From Variovorax guangxiensis (GTDB taxonomy: Bacteria > Pseudomonadota > Gammaproteobacteria > Burkholderiales > Burkholderiaceae_C): a stretch of 64,000 nucleotides of DNA. The number at the start of each line of letters is the position of its first letter. Positions within the stretch are counted from its first letter, which is position 1. The position numbers were made by a program, and so were the translations under genes. The stretch lies in assembly GCF_003952165.1 (NCBI RefSeq), contig NZ_RXFT01000015.1, forward strand, positions 62,001-126,000, written 5' to 3'. The notes under the pieces were generated by a model, which was not told the origin of the DNA, searched no databases, and saw only the letters and a list, made by a program, of their open reading frames with translations. Below, one piece after another: positions 17,705-27,527 of the stretch.

Positions 17705-18330
17705 CGGCAAATCATTTGTTAATTCAGAACCACGACGCCAAGTAAAGTTCCACAAAAAGCAAGGAACAAATTTCCAGATTTCAGGTAAATTCAAAGGCTC
17801 GCTTTCTTGATTCTCTCCGGGTGAAAACACCTATGCCGAATGGCCATCGTCCGTTTTTGCCTTTTCTCCGGGAAAAAATCGCCTATTGAGCTTCGAGGCT
17901 CAAAAAACAGGCGTTCCTGTTGCAATAACGCGCGATCTGCCGTTCGGTTTATTGCTCAACCCAAAAAATATAAAAGCAAACCCTGAGCCACCTTCGGATA
18001 GGTGACTCGCGTGAGTCGGTGTCGGTATCGCGCCCGGGACAGGGTCGGCCTGATCCTCCTGGTGCGGATGCACCGCCTCGGTGCGACGAGGGGCAGCGAC
18101 CGGCGCACCAGTTCAAGGTGACCGGTCTGCTCCAGGGATAGGTGGGGATAGCGGGAGGCTGCTTTCGAGCCCCCGTGTTCAGCGAAGCGGCCCCGGTTCG
18201 CTGTTCAACCTTGAGTAGACAGGGCCAGCCTTTCAGCGGGGCTTGAGCGTGCCGAGGCCGGCCATGGCAGCCGGCCCGAAGCACAACGCCGGTTTCCTGC
18301 GCAGCGGCAGGCCCGGCGTGTACAGGACGA
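17705..18330. other. Non-coding region between dnaJ and prkA
   Basis: No convincing gene. From about 17640 to 17990 the sequence is clearly AT-richer than everything around it and probably holds the prkA promoter and upstream regulatory sites. From 18000 to 18240 it returns to high GC with several short dyads, such as gactc-gcgt-gagtc at 18004-18017. An open frame across 17949-18395 on the minus strand has proline/arginine-rich, non-homologous composition and overlaps the dnaJ end, so I do not call it. A small RNA is possible but unsupported. Confidence 0.5.
18256..18276 (-). terminator. Possible dnaJ terminator hairpin
   Basis: A GGCCGGC / GCCGGCC stem with a 7-nt loop lies about 55 nt after the dnaJ stop. 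There is no clear T-tract, so intrinsic termination would be weak; it may only protect the mRNA 3' end. Confidence 0.35.
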
Positions 18331-19458
18331 TCAGCTGAAGAATTCCTTCGCCTTGTCGAACCAGCCCTTGTCGGTGGGGCTGTGCTTCTCTCCACCCTTC
18401 TTGAGCGAATCGTCGAGGTCCTTCAGCAGCTTGCGCTGGTACTCGGTGAGCTTCACCGGCGTCTCGACACGCACGTGGCAGTACAGGTCGCCCGGGTAGC
18501 TCGAGTTCACGCCCTTGATGCCCTTGCCGCGCAGGCGGAACTGCTTGCCGCTCTGCGTGCCTTCGGGAATGTCGATGGCCGCCGCGCCCTTCAGTGTGGG
18601 CACGTTGATCTCGCCGCCGAGCGCGGCCGTGGTCACGCTCACCGGCACCACGCAGTGCAGGTTGTCGCCGTCGCGCTCGAAGATGTCGTGCTTCTTCAGG
18701 CGGATCTCGATGTACAGGTCGCCCGGAGGGCCGCCATTGACGCCGGGCTCGCCGCTGCCGGTCACGCGCATGCGCTGGCCGTCGTCGATGCCGGCGCGGA
18801 TCTTCACTTCGAGCGTCTTGTTGCGCTTGATCTTGCCCTGGCCATGGCACGCGGTGCAGGGCTCGGGAATGATCTTGCCGCTGCCGTGGCAGGTGGGGCA
18901 GGTCTGCTGCACGCTGAAGAAGCCCTGGCGCATCTGCACCGCGCCCGCGCCGTGGCAGGTGGTGCAGGTGATGGGCTTGGTGCCGGGTTTCGCGCCCGAG
19001 CCGTGGCAGGTCTCGCATTCGTCCCAGGTGGGAATGCGGATCTCGGTGGTCTTGCCCTCGGCTGCTTCCTCGAGCGTGATCTCCATCGCGTAGCTCAGGT
19101 CGCTGCCGCGGAAGACCTGCCGGCCGCCGCCACGGCGTCCGCCGCCGAACACGTCGCCGAAGATGTCGCCGAAGGCTTCAGCGAAGCCCCCGAAGCCTTC
19201 CGCGCCCGGGCCGCGCATGTTCGGGTCGACGCCGGCATGGCCGTACTGGTCGTAGGCCGCGCGCTTCTGGCCGTCGGACAGCATTTCGTAGGCTTCCTTG
19301 ACCTCCTTGAACTTGGCCTCGGCCTCCTTCGCGGTGTCGCCGTGATTGCGGTCCGGGTGGTGCTTCATCGCGAGCTTGCGATAAGCCTTCTTGATTTCTT
19401 CTTCGCTGGCGTTCTTGGGGACGCCGAGGGTTTCGTAGTAGTCGCGTTTGGTGGCCAT
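18331..19458 (-). CDS. dnaJ: Chaperone DnaJ (Hsp40)
   Basis: A 375-residue type I J-protein, co-chaperone that delivers clients to DnaK and stimulates its ATPase. The J-domain covers residues 5-70 with the HPD motif at 34-36. A Gly/Phe-rich linker (GFGGFAEAFGDIFGDVFGG) follows, then four CxxCxGxG zinc-binding repeats (CETCHGSG, CTTCHGAG, CPTCHGSG, CTACHGQG) and the C-terminal substrate-binding domain. Length is normal. It lies 108 nt after dnaK on the same strand with a strong hairpin in between, so it is expressed from the heat-shock operon at perhaps reduced level. Confidence 0.98.
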   Translation of the reverse strand: MATKRDYYETLGVPKNASEEEIKKAYRKLAMKHHPDRNHGDTAKEAEAKFKEVKEAYEMLSDGQKRAAYDQYGHAGVDPNMRGPGAEGFGGFAEAFGDIFGDVFGGGRRGGGRQVFRGSDLSYAMEITLEEAAEGKTTEIRIPTWDECETCHGSGAKPGTKPITCTTCHGAGAVQMRQGFFSVQQTCPTCHGSGKIIPEPCTACHGQGKIKRNKTLEVKIRAGIDDGQRMRVTGSGEPGVNGGPPGDLYIEIRLKKHDIFERDGDNLHCVVPVSVTTAALGGEINVPTLKGAAAIDIPEGTQSGKQFRLRGKGIKGVNSSYPGDLYCHVRVETPVKLTEYQRKLLKDLDDSLKKGGEKHSPTDKGWFDKAKEFFS

Positions 19459-19516
19459 GGCAGGTCGATCGGGAGATCAGGGAAGCAGCGGGAACTCGGG
19501 TGACTTGAAGCGAGAA

Positions 19517-19548
19517 AGGCTGGAGCACCCTTTCAGGTGTTCCAGCCT
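19517..19548 (-). terminator. Strong hairpin between dnaK and dnaJ (partial terminator or processing site)
   Basis: A 13-bp arm AGGCTGGAGCACC (19517-19529) pairs almost perfectly with GGTGTTCCAGCCT (19536-19548) around a 6-nt loop, starting about 20 nt after the dnaK stop. On the minus strand it is followed by TTTCTCGCTT, a modest T-rich run. It could lower read-through into dnaJ or stabilise the dnaK message. Confidence 0.6.
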
Positions 19549-19566
19549 TGGTCGGCGGGCTGGAGA

Positions 19567-21504
<1,938 letters not shown>

Positions 21505-21543
21505 GTTCTTACTCCTGAAAGCCTGAAAAATATGTTGTTATGA

Positions 21544-21571
21544 ACTTGTGGATAACCCGTCGCGATTCAAG
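21544..21571 (-). promoter_or_regulatory. Possible second sigma-32-type promoter in front of dnaK
   Basis: On the minus strand CTTGAAT is followed after 13 nt by CCACAAGT, close to the heat-shock pattern CTTGAAA-N13-CCCCATNT. Transcription would start about 32 nt upstream of dnaK. The -10 box is only a partial match. Confidence 0.4.
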
Positions 21572-21622
21572 GCATGAAGCGGGGATTTCCTGTGGGAATC
21601 TTGTGCGTCGCCGAACGGCGGG

Positions 21623-22195
21623 TCACTTCGGGGCGCTGACCGTGACCAGCGCCGGGCGCAGCACGCGGTCGTTGATGGTGTAGCCCTTCTGCAGCACGGT
21701 GACCACGGTGTTGGGTTCCTGGTCGGCGGGGACCATCGAGATGGCCTGGTGCTGGTGCGGGTCGAACTTCGTGCCGGGCGCGGGGGCCACTTCGATCACC
21801 TTGTTGCGTTCGAGCGCGCTCTTGAGCTGGCGCAGCGTGGCTTCGGCGCCTTCGCGGATCTGCTCGGGCGTGGCGTCCTTGACGGCCAGGCCGGCTTCCA
21901 GGCTGTCGGTCACCGGCAGCAGGCTTTCGGCGAAAGCCTCGACGGCGAACTTGCGGGCCTTGCTGACTTCCTCGTCCGCGCGGCGGCGGGCGTTCTGCAC
22001 GTCCGCCTGGGCGCGCAGGTACTGATCGGCAAGCTCGGCATTCTTGGTCTGCAGCGCGGCGAGCTCGCCCTGGGCGACGGCCAGGGCATCGAGCGCCTCG
22101 GCTTCGTTGGCGGCTTGCGCTGCCTCCAGTTCTTCGGGGCTGGGCTCGCCTTGCAGCATTTGAGAATTCTGTGCGGATTGTTGCGGGTCAGACAT
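21623..22195 (-). CDS. grpE: Nucleotide exchange factor GrpE
   Basis: A 190-residue dimeric co-chaperone that speeds ADP release from DnaK. The N-terminal ~50 residues are acidic and low-complexity, followed by a long coiled-coil (ELAALQTKNAELADQYLRAQADVQNARRRADEE) and the C-terminal beta domain with the family signature around HQAISMVPADQEPNTVVTVLQKGYTINDRVLRPALVTV. First gene of grpE-dnaK-dnaJ, preceded by a near-perfect sigma-32 promoter. An HrcA gene is not present next to it, so heat control here is most simply by sigma-32. Confidence 0.97.
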   Translation of the reverse strand: MSDPQQSAQNSQMLQGEPSPEELEAAQAANEAEALDALAVAQGELAALQTKNAELADQYLRAQADVQNARRRADEEVSKARKFAVEAFAESLLPVTDSLEAGLAVKDATPEQIREGAEATLRQLKSALERNKVIEVAPAPGTKFDPHQHQAISMVPADQEPNTVVTVLQKGYTINDRVLRPALVTVSAPK

Positions 22196-22240
22196 TTTTC
22201 AAAGAACCGGCACGTGCCGGAAAACAAACGATAGCCAGCC

Positions 22241-22268
22241 ACATGGGGCTGGCCGAAGGCATTTCAAG
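22241..22268 (-). promoter_or_regulatory. Sigma-32 heat-shock promoter for grpE-dnaK-dnaJ
   Basis: On the minus strand CTTGAAA (22268-22262) is separated by exactly 13 nt from CCCCATGT (22248-22241), matching the heat-shock consensus CTTGAAA-N13-CCCCATNT at every defined base. Transcription would start near 22233, about 38 nt before the grpE ATG. Confidence 0.85.
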
Positions 22269-22301
22269 CGAAAAAATGGGGTCGAAACGACCTCCGAGAC
22301 A

Positions 22302-22326
22302 CGAAAAAGGCCCGAAACCGGGCCTT
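22302..22326 (-). terminator. Rho-independent terminator after the FKBP gene
   Basis: On the minus strand AAGGCCCG and CGGGCCTT form a short, GC-rich hairpin followed by TTTTTCG, 20 nt after the FKBP stop codon. It separates the FKBP transcript from the grpE promoter. Confidence 0.8.
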
Positions 22327-22346
22327 GGAGCCGTCAGCTGGGAGGC

Positions 22347-22697
22347 TCAGTGGGCGTCGAGCAGTTCGACGTCGAACTTCAGGGTGGCATTGGGGGGGAT
22401 CACGCCGCCCGCGCCGCGAGCGCCATAGCCCAGCGATGCGGGAATGATCAGCGTGCGCTTGCCGCCGATCTTCATGCCGGCCACGCCTTCGTCCCAGCCC
22501 TTGATGACCTGGCCCGCGCCCAGCGAGAACGCGAAGGGATCGTTGCGGTCGCGGCTGGAGTCGAACTTGGCGCCTTGCACGCCGTCGTTGTAGAGCCAGC
22601 CGGTGTAGTGCACGTGCACGTGCTGGCCGGCCTTGGCTTCGGCGCCGGTGCCGACTTCGGTGTCTTCGTATTGCAGGCCGGAGGGAGTGGTGGGCAT
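22347..22697 (-). CDS. FKBP-type peptidyl-prolyl cis-trans isomerase
   Basis: A 116-residue single-domain FKBP catalysing proline cis-trans isomerisation. Typical strands are visible: VHVHYTGWLYNDGVQGAKFDSS, FAFSLGAGQVIKGWDEGVAGMKIGGKR and the C-terminal IPASLGYGARGAGGVIPPNATLKFDVELL. Active-site aromatics (Tyr, Phe, Trp) are in place. No signal peptide is seen, so it is cytoplasmic. It ends just before a clear intrinsic terminator and is a separate unit from the neighbouring heat-shock operon, although a protein-folding theme is shared. Confidence 0.95.
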   Translation of the reverse strand: MPTTPSGLQYEDTEVGTGAEAKAGQHVHVHYTGWLYNDGVQGAKFDSSRDRNDPFAFSLGAGQVIKGWDEGVAGMKIGGKRTLIIPASLGYGARGAGGVIPPNATLKFDVELLDAH

Positions 22698-22781
22698 GGG
22701 AAACGCTCCTTGCGTCGATGTGAGATCCGTGGATCGAAGGCGCGGAGTTTACCGAGGCCCGGCGGGCGGCCCCGCCGTCCG

Positions 22782-23246
22782 TCAGCCGTGGCTACTGTCG
22801 TCGCCGGACGGCGCGGGTGTAGGCGCAGGCGCCGGAGGAGGTTCGGGGGAGGGCGCTGCCGGGGGCGCAACGGGAGCCATGGCGGGAGCGGCGGAGGCGG
22901 TTGCGGCCGGCGCAGCAGGCGCAGTCGCCGCAGCCTTCTTCTGCTGGCCGAGCTGCCATTTGCCGGCGAAGGCCTGCAGGTCGGACAGGCGCTTGAGCAG
23001 GTCCTGCCCGCTGAGCGTGAGGCTGTAGCCGTCGCTGCCATGGCCCACGAGGCCGGCCTCGCGCAGTTCCTTGATGCGGGTGTTGAGCGTGTTGGGGGTG
23101 ATGCCGCCGACGCTGTCCTGCAGCAGGCGGAAGGTCTGCGCATGGCCGTCGCGCAGGGCCCAGAGCACGCGCAGCGCATAACGGGCTTCGAGCAGGGCGA
23201 GCAGCTGGCTGATGGCTGCGTTTTCCTTGGTACTCATCGACATCAT
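22782..23246 (-). CDS. HxlR-type winged-helix regulator with Ala/Pro-rich tail
   Basis: A 154-residue protein. Residues ~17-97 form an HxlR-like winged helix (LLEARYALRVLWALRDGHAQTFRLL, then GGITPNTLNTRIKELREAGLV and the wing GYSLTLSGQDLL). The N-terminal cysteine that HxlR-type redox sensors use is absent. From about residue 104 to 150 it is almost entirely Ala and Pro, ending GDDSSHG. Such a tail may be a flexible linker or protein-interaction segment. No target is evident; it lies 84 nt upstream of the FKBP gene on the same strand and could be cotranscribed with it. Confidence 0.78.
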   Translation of the reverse strand: MMSMSTKENAAISQLLALLEARYALRVLWALRDGHAQTFRLLQDSVGGITPNTLNTRIKELREAGLVGHGSDGYSLTLSGQDLLKRLSDLQAFAGKWQLGQQKKAAATAPAAPAATASAAPAMAPVAPPAAPSPEPPPAPAPTPAPSGDDSSHG

Positions 23247-23360
23247 CTCCTCGAAGCTGGGCGGGCCGTCGACCTGCGGGGGCAGGGCGATGCCTCGCGT
23301 TCTTGTGGTTGGTTATGAACCGTCTCGTTGGGCGGCGACTATAGCGCAATCGATGAGGAT

Positions 23361-23377
23361 GCTACTAGTTTTGTAGC
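23361..23377. repeat. Short GCTAC/GTAGC palindrome resembling a Comamonadaceae intergenic repeat
   Basis: GCTAC-TAGTTTT-GTAGC lies between psd and the HxlR gene in locally AT-richer DNA. It resembles, from memory, short palindromes frequent between genes in Acidovorax and related genera. Only one copy is seen in this window. Confidence 0.35.
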
Positions 23378-23415
23378 TGTCAAGGCAAGCTGGATGCGGC
23401 TTGTGAGACAAAGCC

Positions 23416-24267
23416 TCACAAATTGGTGTATCCGGCCATGGCTTCGCCCAACCGGATCGCGCGGCCGGGCGACCACTGCGGGTTGAAAGCCAGCGCGGGC
23501 GCCGGGAAGAGCATGACGACGGTGGAGCCCAGCAAGAACCGGCCCATCTCGTCGCCCTTGCGGATGTCGATCTGCTGGTCGGTGTAGTGCCACTCGCGCA
23601 GTTCGCCCACGCGCGGCGGATTGACCACCCCATGCCACACGGTGGCCATGCTGCCGACGATGGTGGCGCCCACCAGCACCAGCACGAAGGGCCCGCGCGC
23701 CGATTCGAAGACGCACACCACGCGCTCGTTGCGCGCGAAGAGGCCGGGCACGCCGCGCGCCGTCGTCGGGTTCACCGAGAACAGGTCGCCCGGCACGTGG
23801 ATCATGCGCACCAGCCGCCCGTCGCAGGGCATGTGGATGCGGTGGTAGTCCTTCGGGCTCAGGTAGAGCGTGGCGAAGCTGCCGTGCGCGAACTTCGCGG
23901 CCAGGGTGGCGTCGCCGCCCACCAGTGCGGTGGTCGTGTAGTTGTGGCCCTTGGCCTGGAAGATCTGGTCGCCTTCGATCGCGCCGAACTGGCTGATCGC
24001 GCCGTCCACGGGGCAGATCAGGTCGGCCTGGGCGATGGGCCGGGCGCCGGGCTTGAGTTCGCGCGTGAAGAACTGGTTGAAGCTCTTGTAGTGGCTGATG
24101 TCCGACTCGAGCGCCTCGCCCATGTCCACGCCGTACTTGGCCACGAAGCGCCGGATGATCCACGTCGTCACGGCGCCCCGTTCCTTGCCCGCGACCCAGC
24201 CGGCGAAATTGGTCAGGGCCTGCTTGGGAAACAGGTATTGGGGCAGTACGGCGGAGCGGTCGGACAC
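23416..24267 (-). CDS. psd: Phosphatidylserine decarboxylase proenzyme
   Basis: A 283-residue membrane-associated enzyme making phosphatidylethanolamine from phosphatidylserine. Family segments are SFNQFFTRELKPGARPI, CPVDGAISQFG, YLSPKDYHRIHMPCDG and the self-cleavage site LGST (residues 246-249), where cleavage between Gly247 and Ser248 generates the pyruvoyl group. It starts with GTG at 24267 because homology begins at once after it and no in-frame ATG lies nearby; the ribosome-binding site is weak. It is preceded by a tandem of transport genes on the same strand with a 111-nt gap and is probably an independent housekeeping unit. Confidence 0.96.
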   Translation of the reverse strand: MSDRSAVLPQYLFPKQALTNFAGWVAGKERGAVTTWIIRRFVAKYGVDMGEALESDISHYKSFNQFFTRELKPGARPIAQADLICPVDGAISQFGAIEGDQIFQAKGHNYTTTALVGGDATLAAKFAHGSFATLYLSPKDYHRIHMPCDGRLVRMIHVPGDLFSVNPTTARGVPGLFARNERVVCVFESARGPFVLVLVGATIVGSMATVWHGVVNPPRVGELREWHYTDQQIDIRKGDEMGRFLLGSTVVMLFPAPALAFNPQWSPGRAIRLGEAMAGYTNL

Positions 24268-24378
24268 GTGGGAATGATCTGGAAAGCGGATCGGAGGGGC
24301 ATTCTATAAAGGGCTTTTCTCCCGGGACGTAGGAAGCTTCCCTTGGTTCTTCCGGCCAACCCCGCCGATCGCGCCGGA

Positions 24379-25374
24379 TCAGTCGGGCTTGATCCCCGCC
24401 GCCTTGATCACCTGCGCCCACTTCTCCACCTCGGCCTTCTGGAAGGCCGCGATCTGCACCGTGCTCAGGTCGGCCGGCTCCATGCCGAAGCCCTTGAGCT
24501 TGTCCTGCATCTCCGGCGTCGCGAGGATCTTGCGGATCTCGGTGTGCAGCCGGTCGACCACCGGCGCGGGCGTGTGCGCGGGCACGAAGATCGCCTGCCA
24601 CGACACCACCTCGAAGTCCTGCAGGCCCGGCACGCCCGACTCGGCCACCGTCGGCACGTCGGGCATCGAGGCCAGCCGCTTCGACGAGGTGACCGCGATC
24701 GCGCGCAGCTTGCCGCTCTGGATGTGCGGGCCGGCCACCACCGTGGTGTCGAACATCATGTCGACCTGCCCGCCGATCACGTCCTGGATCGCCGGGCCGC
24801 TGCCCTTGTACGGGATGTGCGTGAACTTCACGCCCGACTTGTAGGCCAGCAGTTCCAGCGCCAGGTGCTGCGAGGTGCCCGTGCCGGCCGAGGCCGACGA
24901 GAGCCCGCCCGCCTTGCCCTTGCTCGCGGCGATCACGTCCTTCAGCGTCTTGTAGGGGCTCGCCTGGTTCACCACCAGCACCACCGGGTTGGTGCCGATC
25001 AGCGTCACCGGCGCGAACGACTTCTGCGGGTCGTAGCCGAGCTTGGGGTACAGGCTCACGTTGATCGCGTGCGAGCTGATCGTGCCGCCCACCAGCGTGA
25101 ATCCGTCGGGCGCGGCACGCGAGCCGATCTCCGAGCCAACGCTGCCGCCGGCGCCGCCCTTGTTGTCGATGATGACCGTGGTGCCCAGCGCGGGGCCCAG
25201 CTTCTGTCCTATCAGCCGGCCCAGCACGTCGGTGGTGCCGCCCGCCGGAAAGGGCACGAGGTAGGTGATCGGCTTGCCCGTGGGCCAGTTGCTGCTGCCC
25301 TGGGCGAATGCCGCCGGAAGCGCGGCGGCGACCGAAGAGGCGAGGGCGGTGCGGATGAGTGTGCGGCGTTGCAT
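24379..25374 (-). CDS. Bug-family (TctC-like) periplasmic substrate-binding protein
   Basis: A 331-residue tripartite-tricarboxylate-transporter receptor. A signal peptide (RRTLIRTALASSVAAALPAAFAQ) is followed by the family opening KPITYLVPFPAGGTTDVLGR, NKGGAGGSVGSE, HIPYKGSGPAIQDVIGGQVDMMFD and the end KWAQVIKAAGIKPD. Bug proteins bind small carboxylates with high affinity. No TctA or TctB permease gene is present in the window. It is the last gene of the minus-strand uronate arm, 40 nt after the lactonase gene, so a sugar acid or lactone is a plausible ligand. Its psd neighbour is unrelated. Confidence 0.93.
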   Translation of the reverse strand: MQRRTLIRTALASSVAAALPAAFAQGSSNWPTGKPITYLVPFPAGGTTDVLGRLIGQKLGPALGTTVIIDNKGGAGGSVGSEIGSRAAPDGFTLVGGTISSHAINVSLYPKLGYDPQKSFAPVTLIGTNPVVLVVNQASPYKTLKDVIAASKGKAGGLSSASAGTGTSQHLALELLAYKSGVKFTHIPYKGSGPAIQDVIGGQVDMMFDTTVVAGPHIQSGKLRAIAVTSSKRLASMPDVPTVAESGVPGLQDFEVVSWQAIFVPAHTPAPVVDRLHTEIRKILATPEMQDKLKGFGMEPADLSTVQIAAFQKAEVEKWAQVIKAAGIKPD

Positions 25375-25414
25375 GCGAAGTCTCCTTGGGTTGTCAGTTG
25401 GCGCCGGCTGCCCT

Positions 25415-26482
25415 TCAGGGCAGGTCGACGATCTCGATCCAGTTCGGGTTCTTGCCCACCTCCAGGTGCTGGGGCGTGCCCAGCGCGCCGGTGTCGGCGT
25501 CGATGGCGTAGAGGGAGATGCCGTTCGATTCCTGTCCCGCCGCGATCAGGTAGCGGCCGGTGGAATCGATGGCGAAGCCGCGCGGCCCCTTCTCGGTCGG
25601 CGTCTGGCCCAGCGGCTGCAGCTGCCCCGTAGCGGCGTCGACCTTGAATGCCGAGAGCGTGCTCGAGGTGCGCTCCGACGCGTAGAGGAAGCGCCCGTCC
25701 GGCGTCAGGTGCAGGTCGGCGGCCCAGGGCTTGCCGGTGAAACCGGCGGGCAGGGTGGTGGTGCTCTGTTCGAGCCTGAGCGTGCCGCGCGCGGCGTCCC
25801 ATGCGAACACGTGCAGCGCGGCGTCGAGCTCGTCCAGCAGGTAGACGTGACGCTGCGCCTTGTCCCACACGAAGTGGCGCGGGCCCGACTTCGCGGCGGT
25901 GGTGGTCAGCGGAGGGTCGTTGGGCGAGAGCAGGCCTTTCTCGGCGTCGAAGCGCCAGCTCGACACGTTGTCGCCGCCCAGGCTGGTGGCGAGCACGAAG
26001 CGGTTGCTCGCGTCGGCGTGGATGGCGTGCGCGTTGGGCGCCGTCTGGATCAGCTGGTTGATCGGCCCCACCGCGCCGTCCTTGCCCACGGCGTTGACCG
26101 TGATCTTGCCGCCCTGATAGGAGGCCGCGAACAGCCACTTGCCGCTCGCGTCGAGGTCGATGTTGGCCATGCTGTCGGCCAGTGGCGCCTCGCCCAGCTT
26201 CCGCAGCCTGCCGCTGGCGCCGTCGATCGACAGCGCGGTCACGCGAAACGGCTGCGAGCGCAGCGCGGCGTACAGCACGCGCTTGTCGCGGCTCACCACC
26301 ATCGGCATCACCGTGCCGCCCACGTTCAGCGTCTGCACCGGCTTGAGCGCGCCCTGGCTCCTGTCGAGCTCGAGCACCGAGATTTCCTGGCTGTCGGCGT
26401 TCGATACGTAGACCCAGGTGGCGGCCGATGCGGGTACCGCCGCGGCCAGCCACAGCAGCGATGCGATGGTCGTCTTCTTCAT
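25415..26482 (-). CDS. Lactonase family protein (YbhE/Pgl-type seven-bladed beta-propeller)
   Basis: A 355-residue protein of the 6-phosphogluconolactonase/YbhE propeller family. A signal peptide appears at the start (LLWLAAAVPASAA), followed by repeated blades with TWVYVSNADSQEISV, PMVVSRDKRVLYAALRS, HAIHADASNRFVLATSLGGD, DLHLTPDGRFLYASERTSS and RGFAIDSTGRYLIAAGQ. With a signal sequence it should act in the periplasm, unlike cytosolic Pgl. Placed between two Bug receptor genes in a uronate operon, it may open aldaro- or aldonolactones before or during uptake. The reaction is inferred; the fold is clear. Confidence 0.88.
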   Translation of the reverse strand: MKKTTIASLLWLAAAVPASAATWVYVSNADSQEISVLELDRSQGALKPVQTLNVGGTVMPMVVSRDKRVLYAALRSQPFRVTALSIDGASGRLRKLGEAPLADSMANIDLDASGKWLFAASYQGGKITVNAVGKDGAVGPINQLIQTAPNAHAIHADASNRFVLATSLGGDNVSSWRFDAEKGLLSPNDPPLTTTAAKSGPRHFVWDKAQRHVYLLDELDAALHVFAWDAARGTLRLEQSTTTLPAGFTGKPWAADLHLTPDGRFLYASERTSSTLSAFKVDAATGQLQPLGQTPTEKGPRGFAIDSTGRYLIAAGQESNGISLYAIDADTGALGTPQHLEVGKNPNWIEIVDLP

Positions 26483-26491
26483 GGCCGGGGC

Positions 26492-27469
26492 TCAGGGCTT
26501 GATGTTGAGTTTGGTGATGAGCTGCTTGAAGTACACGTTGTCCTTCGCCAGCGTTTCCTTGAACACCGCGCCGTCGGTGTAGACATAGCCCAGGTTCTGC
26601 TTGTCCATCACCTCGTGCATCAGCGGTTCGGCGGCGGTCTTCGCGGTGATCTCGCGCAGCTTCGCCATCACTTCGGGCGGCGTGTTCTTCGGCGCGCCCA
26701 GGCCGCGCCAGGTGCCGATCGACAGGTCGATGCCGCGCTCCTTGGCTGTGGGCACCTTCTCGAAGCCCTTCACGCGCTTGTCGGCCATCACCATCAGCAC
26801 CTTGAGCTTGCCGCCCTGCACATGCGTCGTCACCTCGGCCGGGCTCACCGCCACGGCCTCGATGTGGCCGCCCAGCAGCGCCAGCACCGCGGGTGCCGCG
26901 CCCTGGAACGGGATGTGGCCGAACTTGGCGCCGGTCTTGTCTTCCAGCGCGGCGGCGGCAAGGTGCCAGATCGAGCCGTTGCCCGAGTTGCCCACGCGCA
27001 CGCTCTCCGGCGATTTCTTCGCGGCGGCCAGGAACTCCTCGATGGTGTTCCACGGCGCGTCGGCCTTCACCGTGATCGCGGCCGGATCGGCGTTGAGCTG
27101 AGCGATCGGCTGGAAGTCGTCGTAGTTGAACTTGGCCAGCCCCAGGTGCGGCAGCGTCAGCAGCTCGACCGTGAGCACGGCGAGCTTGTAGCCGTCGGGC
27201 TTGGAATTGATCACCTCGGTCCAGCCGATGGCGCCCCCCGCGCCGGGACGGTTGACGATCACGATGCTCTGCGAGATGTGCTTGCGGCTCGCTTCCGAGA
27301 ATGCACGCGCCAGGCCGTCGGTACCGCCGCCGGGCTGGTAGGGCACGAGCAGTTCGATGGTGCGGTTCGGAAAGTCGGCCTGTGCGGCGGCCGGTGCCGC
27401 CAGCCCGAGCGAGAGGGCTGCCGTGGCCGAGAGGGCGGCGATGCCGCGAATGAACTGCTTGTGTTTCAT
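26492..27469 (-). CDS. Bug-family (TctC-like) periplasmic substrate-binding protein
   Basis: A 325-residue periplasmic receptor with signal peptide (IAALSATAALSLGLAAPAAA) and family signatures FPNRTIELLVPYQPGGGTDGLAR, NRPGAGGAIGWTEV, HIPFQGAAPAVLALLGGHIEAV and EKVPTAKERGIDL. Compared with the other Bug proteins here its ligand-loop segments differ (PYQPGGGTD against PFPAGGTTD), so a different carboxylate may be bound. It starts 58 nt after the SDR stop and ends 9 nt before the lactonase start, consistent with a single transcript. No permease partners are encoded nearby. Confidence 0.93.
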   Translation of the reverse strand: MKHKQFIRGIAALSATAALSLGLAAPAAAQADFPNRTIELLVPYQPGGGTDGLARAFSEASRKHISQSIVIVNRPGAGGAIGWTEVINSKPDGYKLAVLTVELLTLPHLGLAKFNYDDFQPIAQLNADPAAITVKADAPWNTIEEFLAAAKKSPESVRVGNSGNGSIWHLAAAALEDKTGAKFGHIPFQGAAPAVLALLGGHIEAVAVSPAEVTTHVQGGKLKVLMVMADKRVKGFEKVPTAKERGIDLSIGTWRGLGAPKNTPPEVMAKLREITAKTAAEPLMHEVMDKQNLGYVYTDGAVFKETLAKDNVYFKQLITKLNIKP

Positions 27470-27527
27470 GATCCTTGTCTCCGTTGTTGTGGTTGAGCGT
27501 TGAAGTGTTGAAAAGCGTGGGTGCGCG

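Noticed and set aside
15723..17810. A 695-residue plus-strand open frame opposite prkA
   Set aside because: Antisense to a complete PrkA-family gene, with no recognisable domain and no ribosome-binding site.
17949..18395. A 148-residue minus-strand protein gene between dnaJ and prkA
   Set aside because: Low-similarity composition, overlap with the dnaJ 3' end, and no ribosome-binding site or neighbours supporting it.
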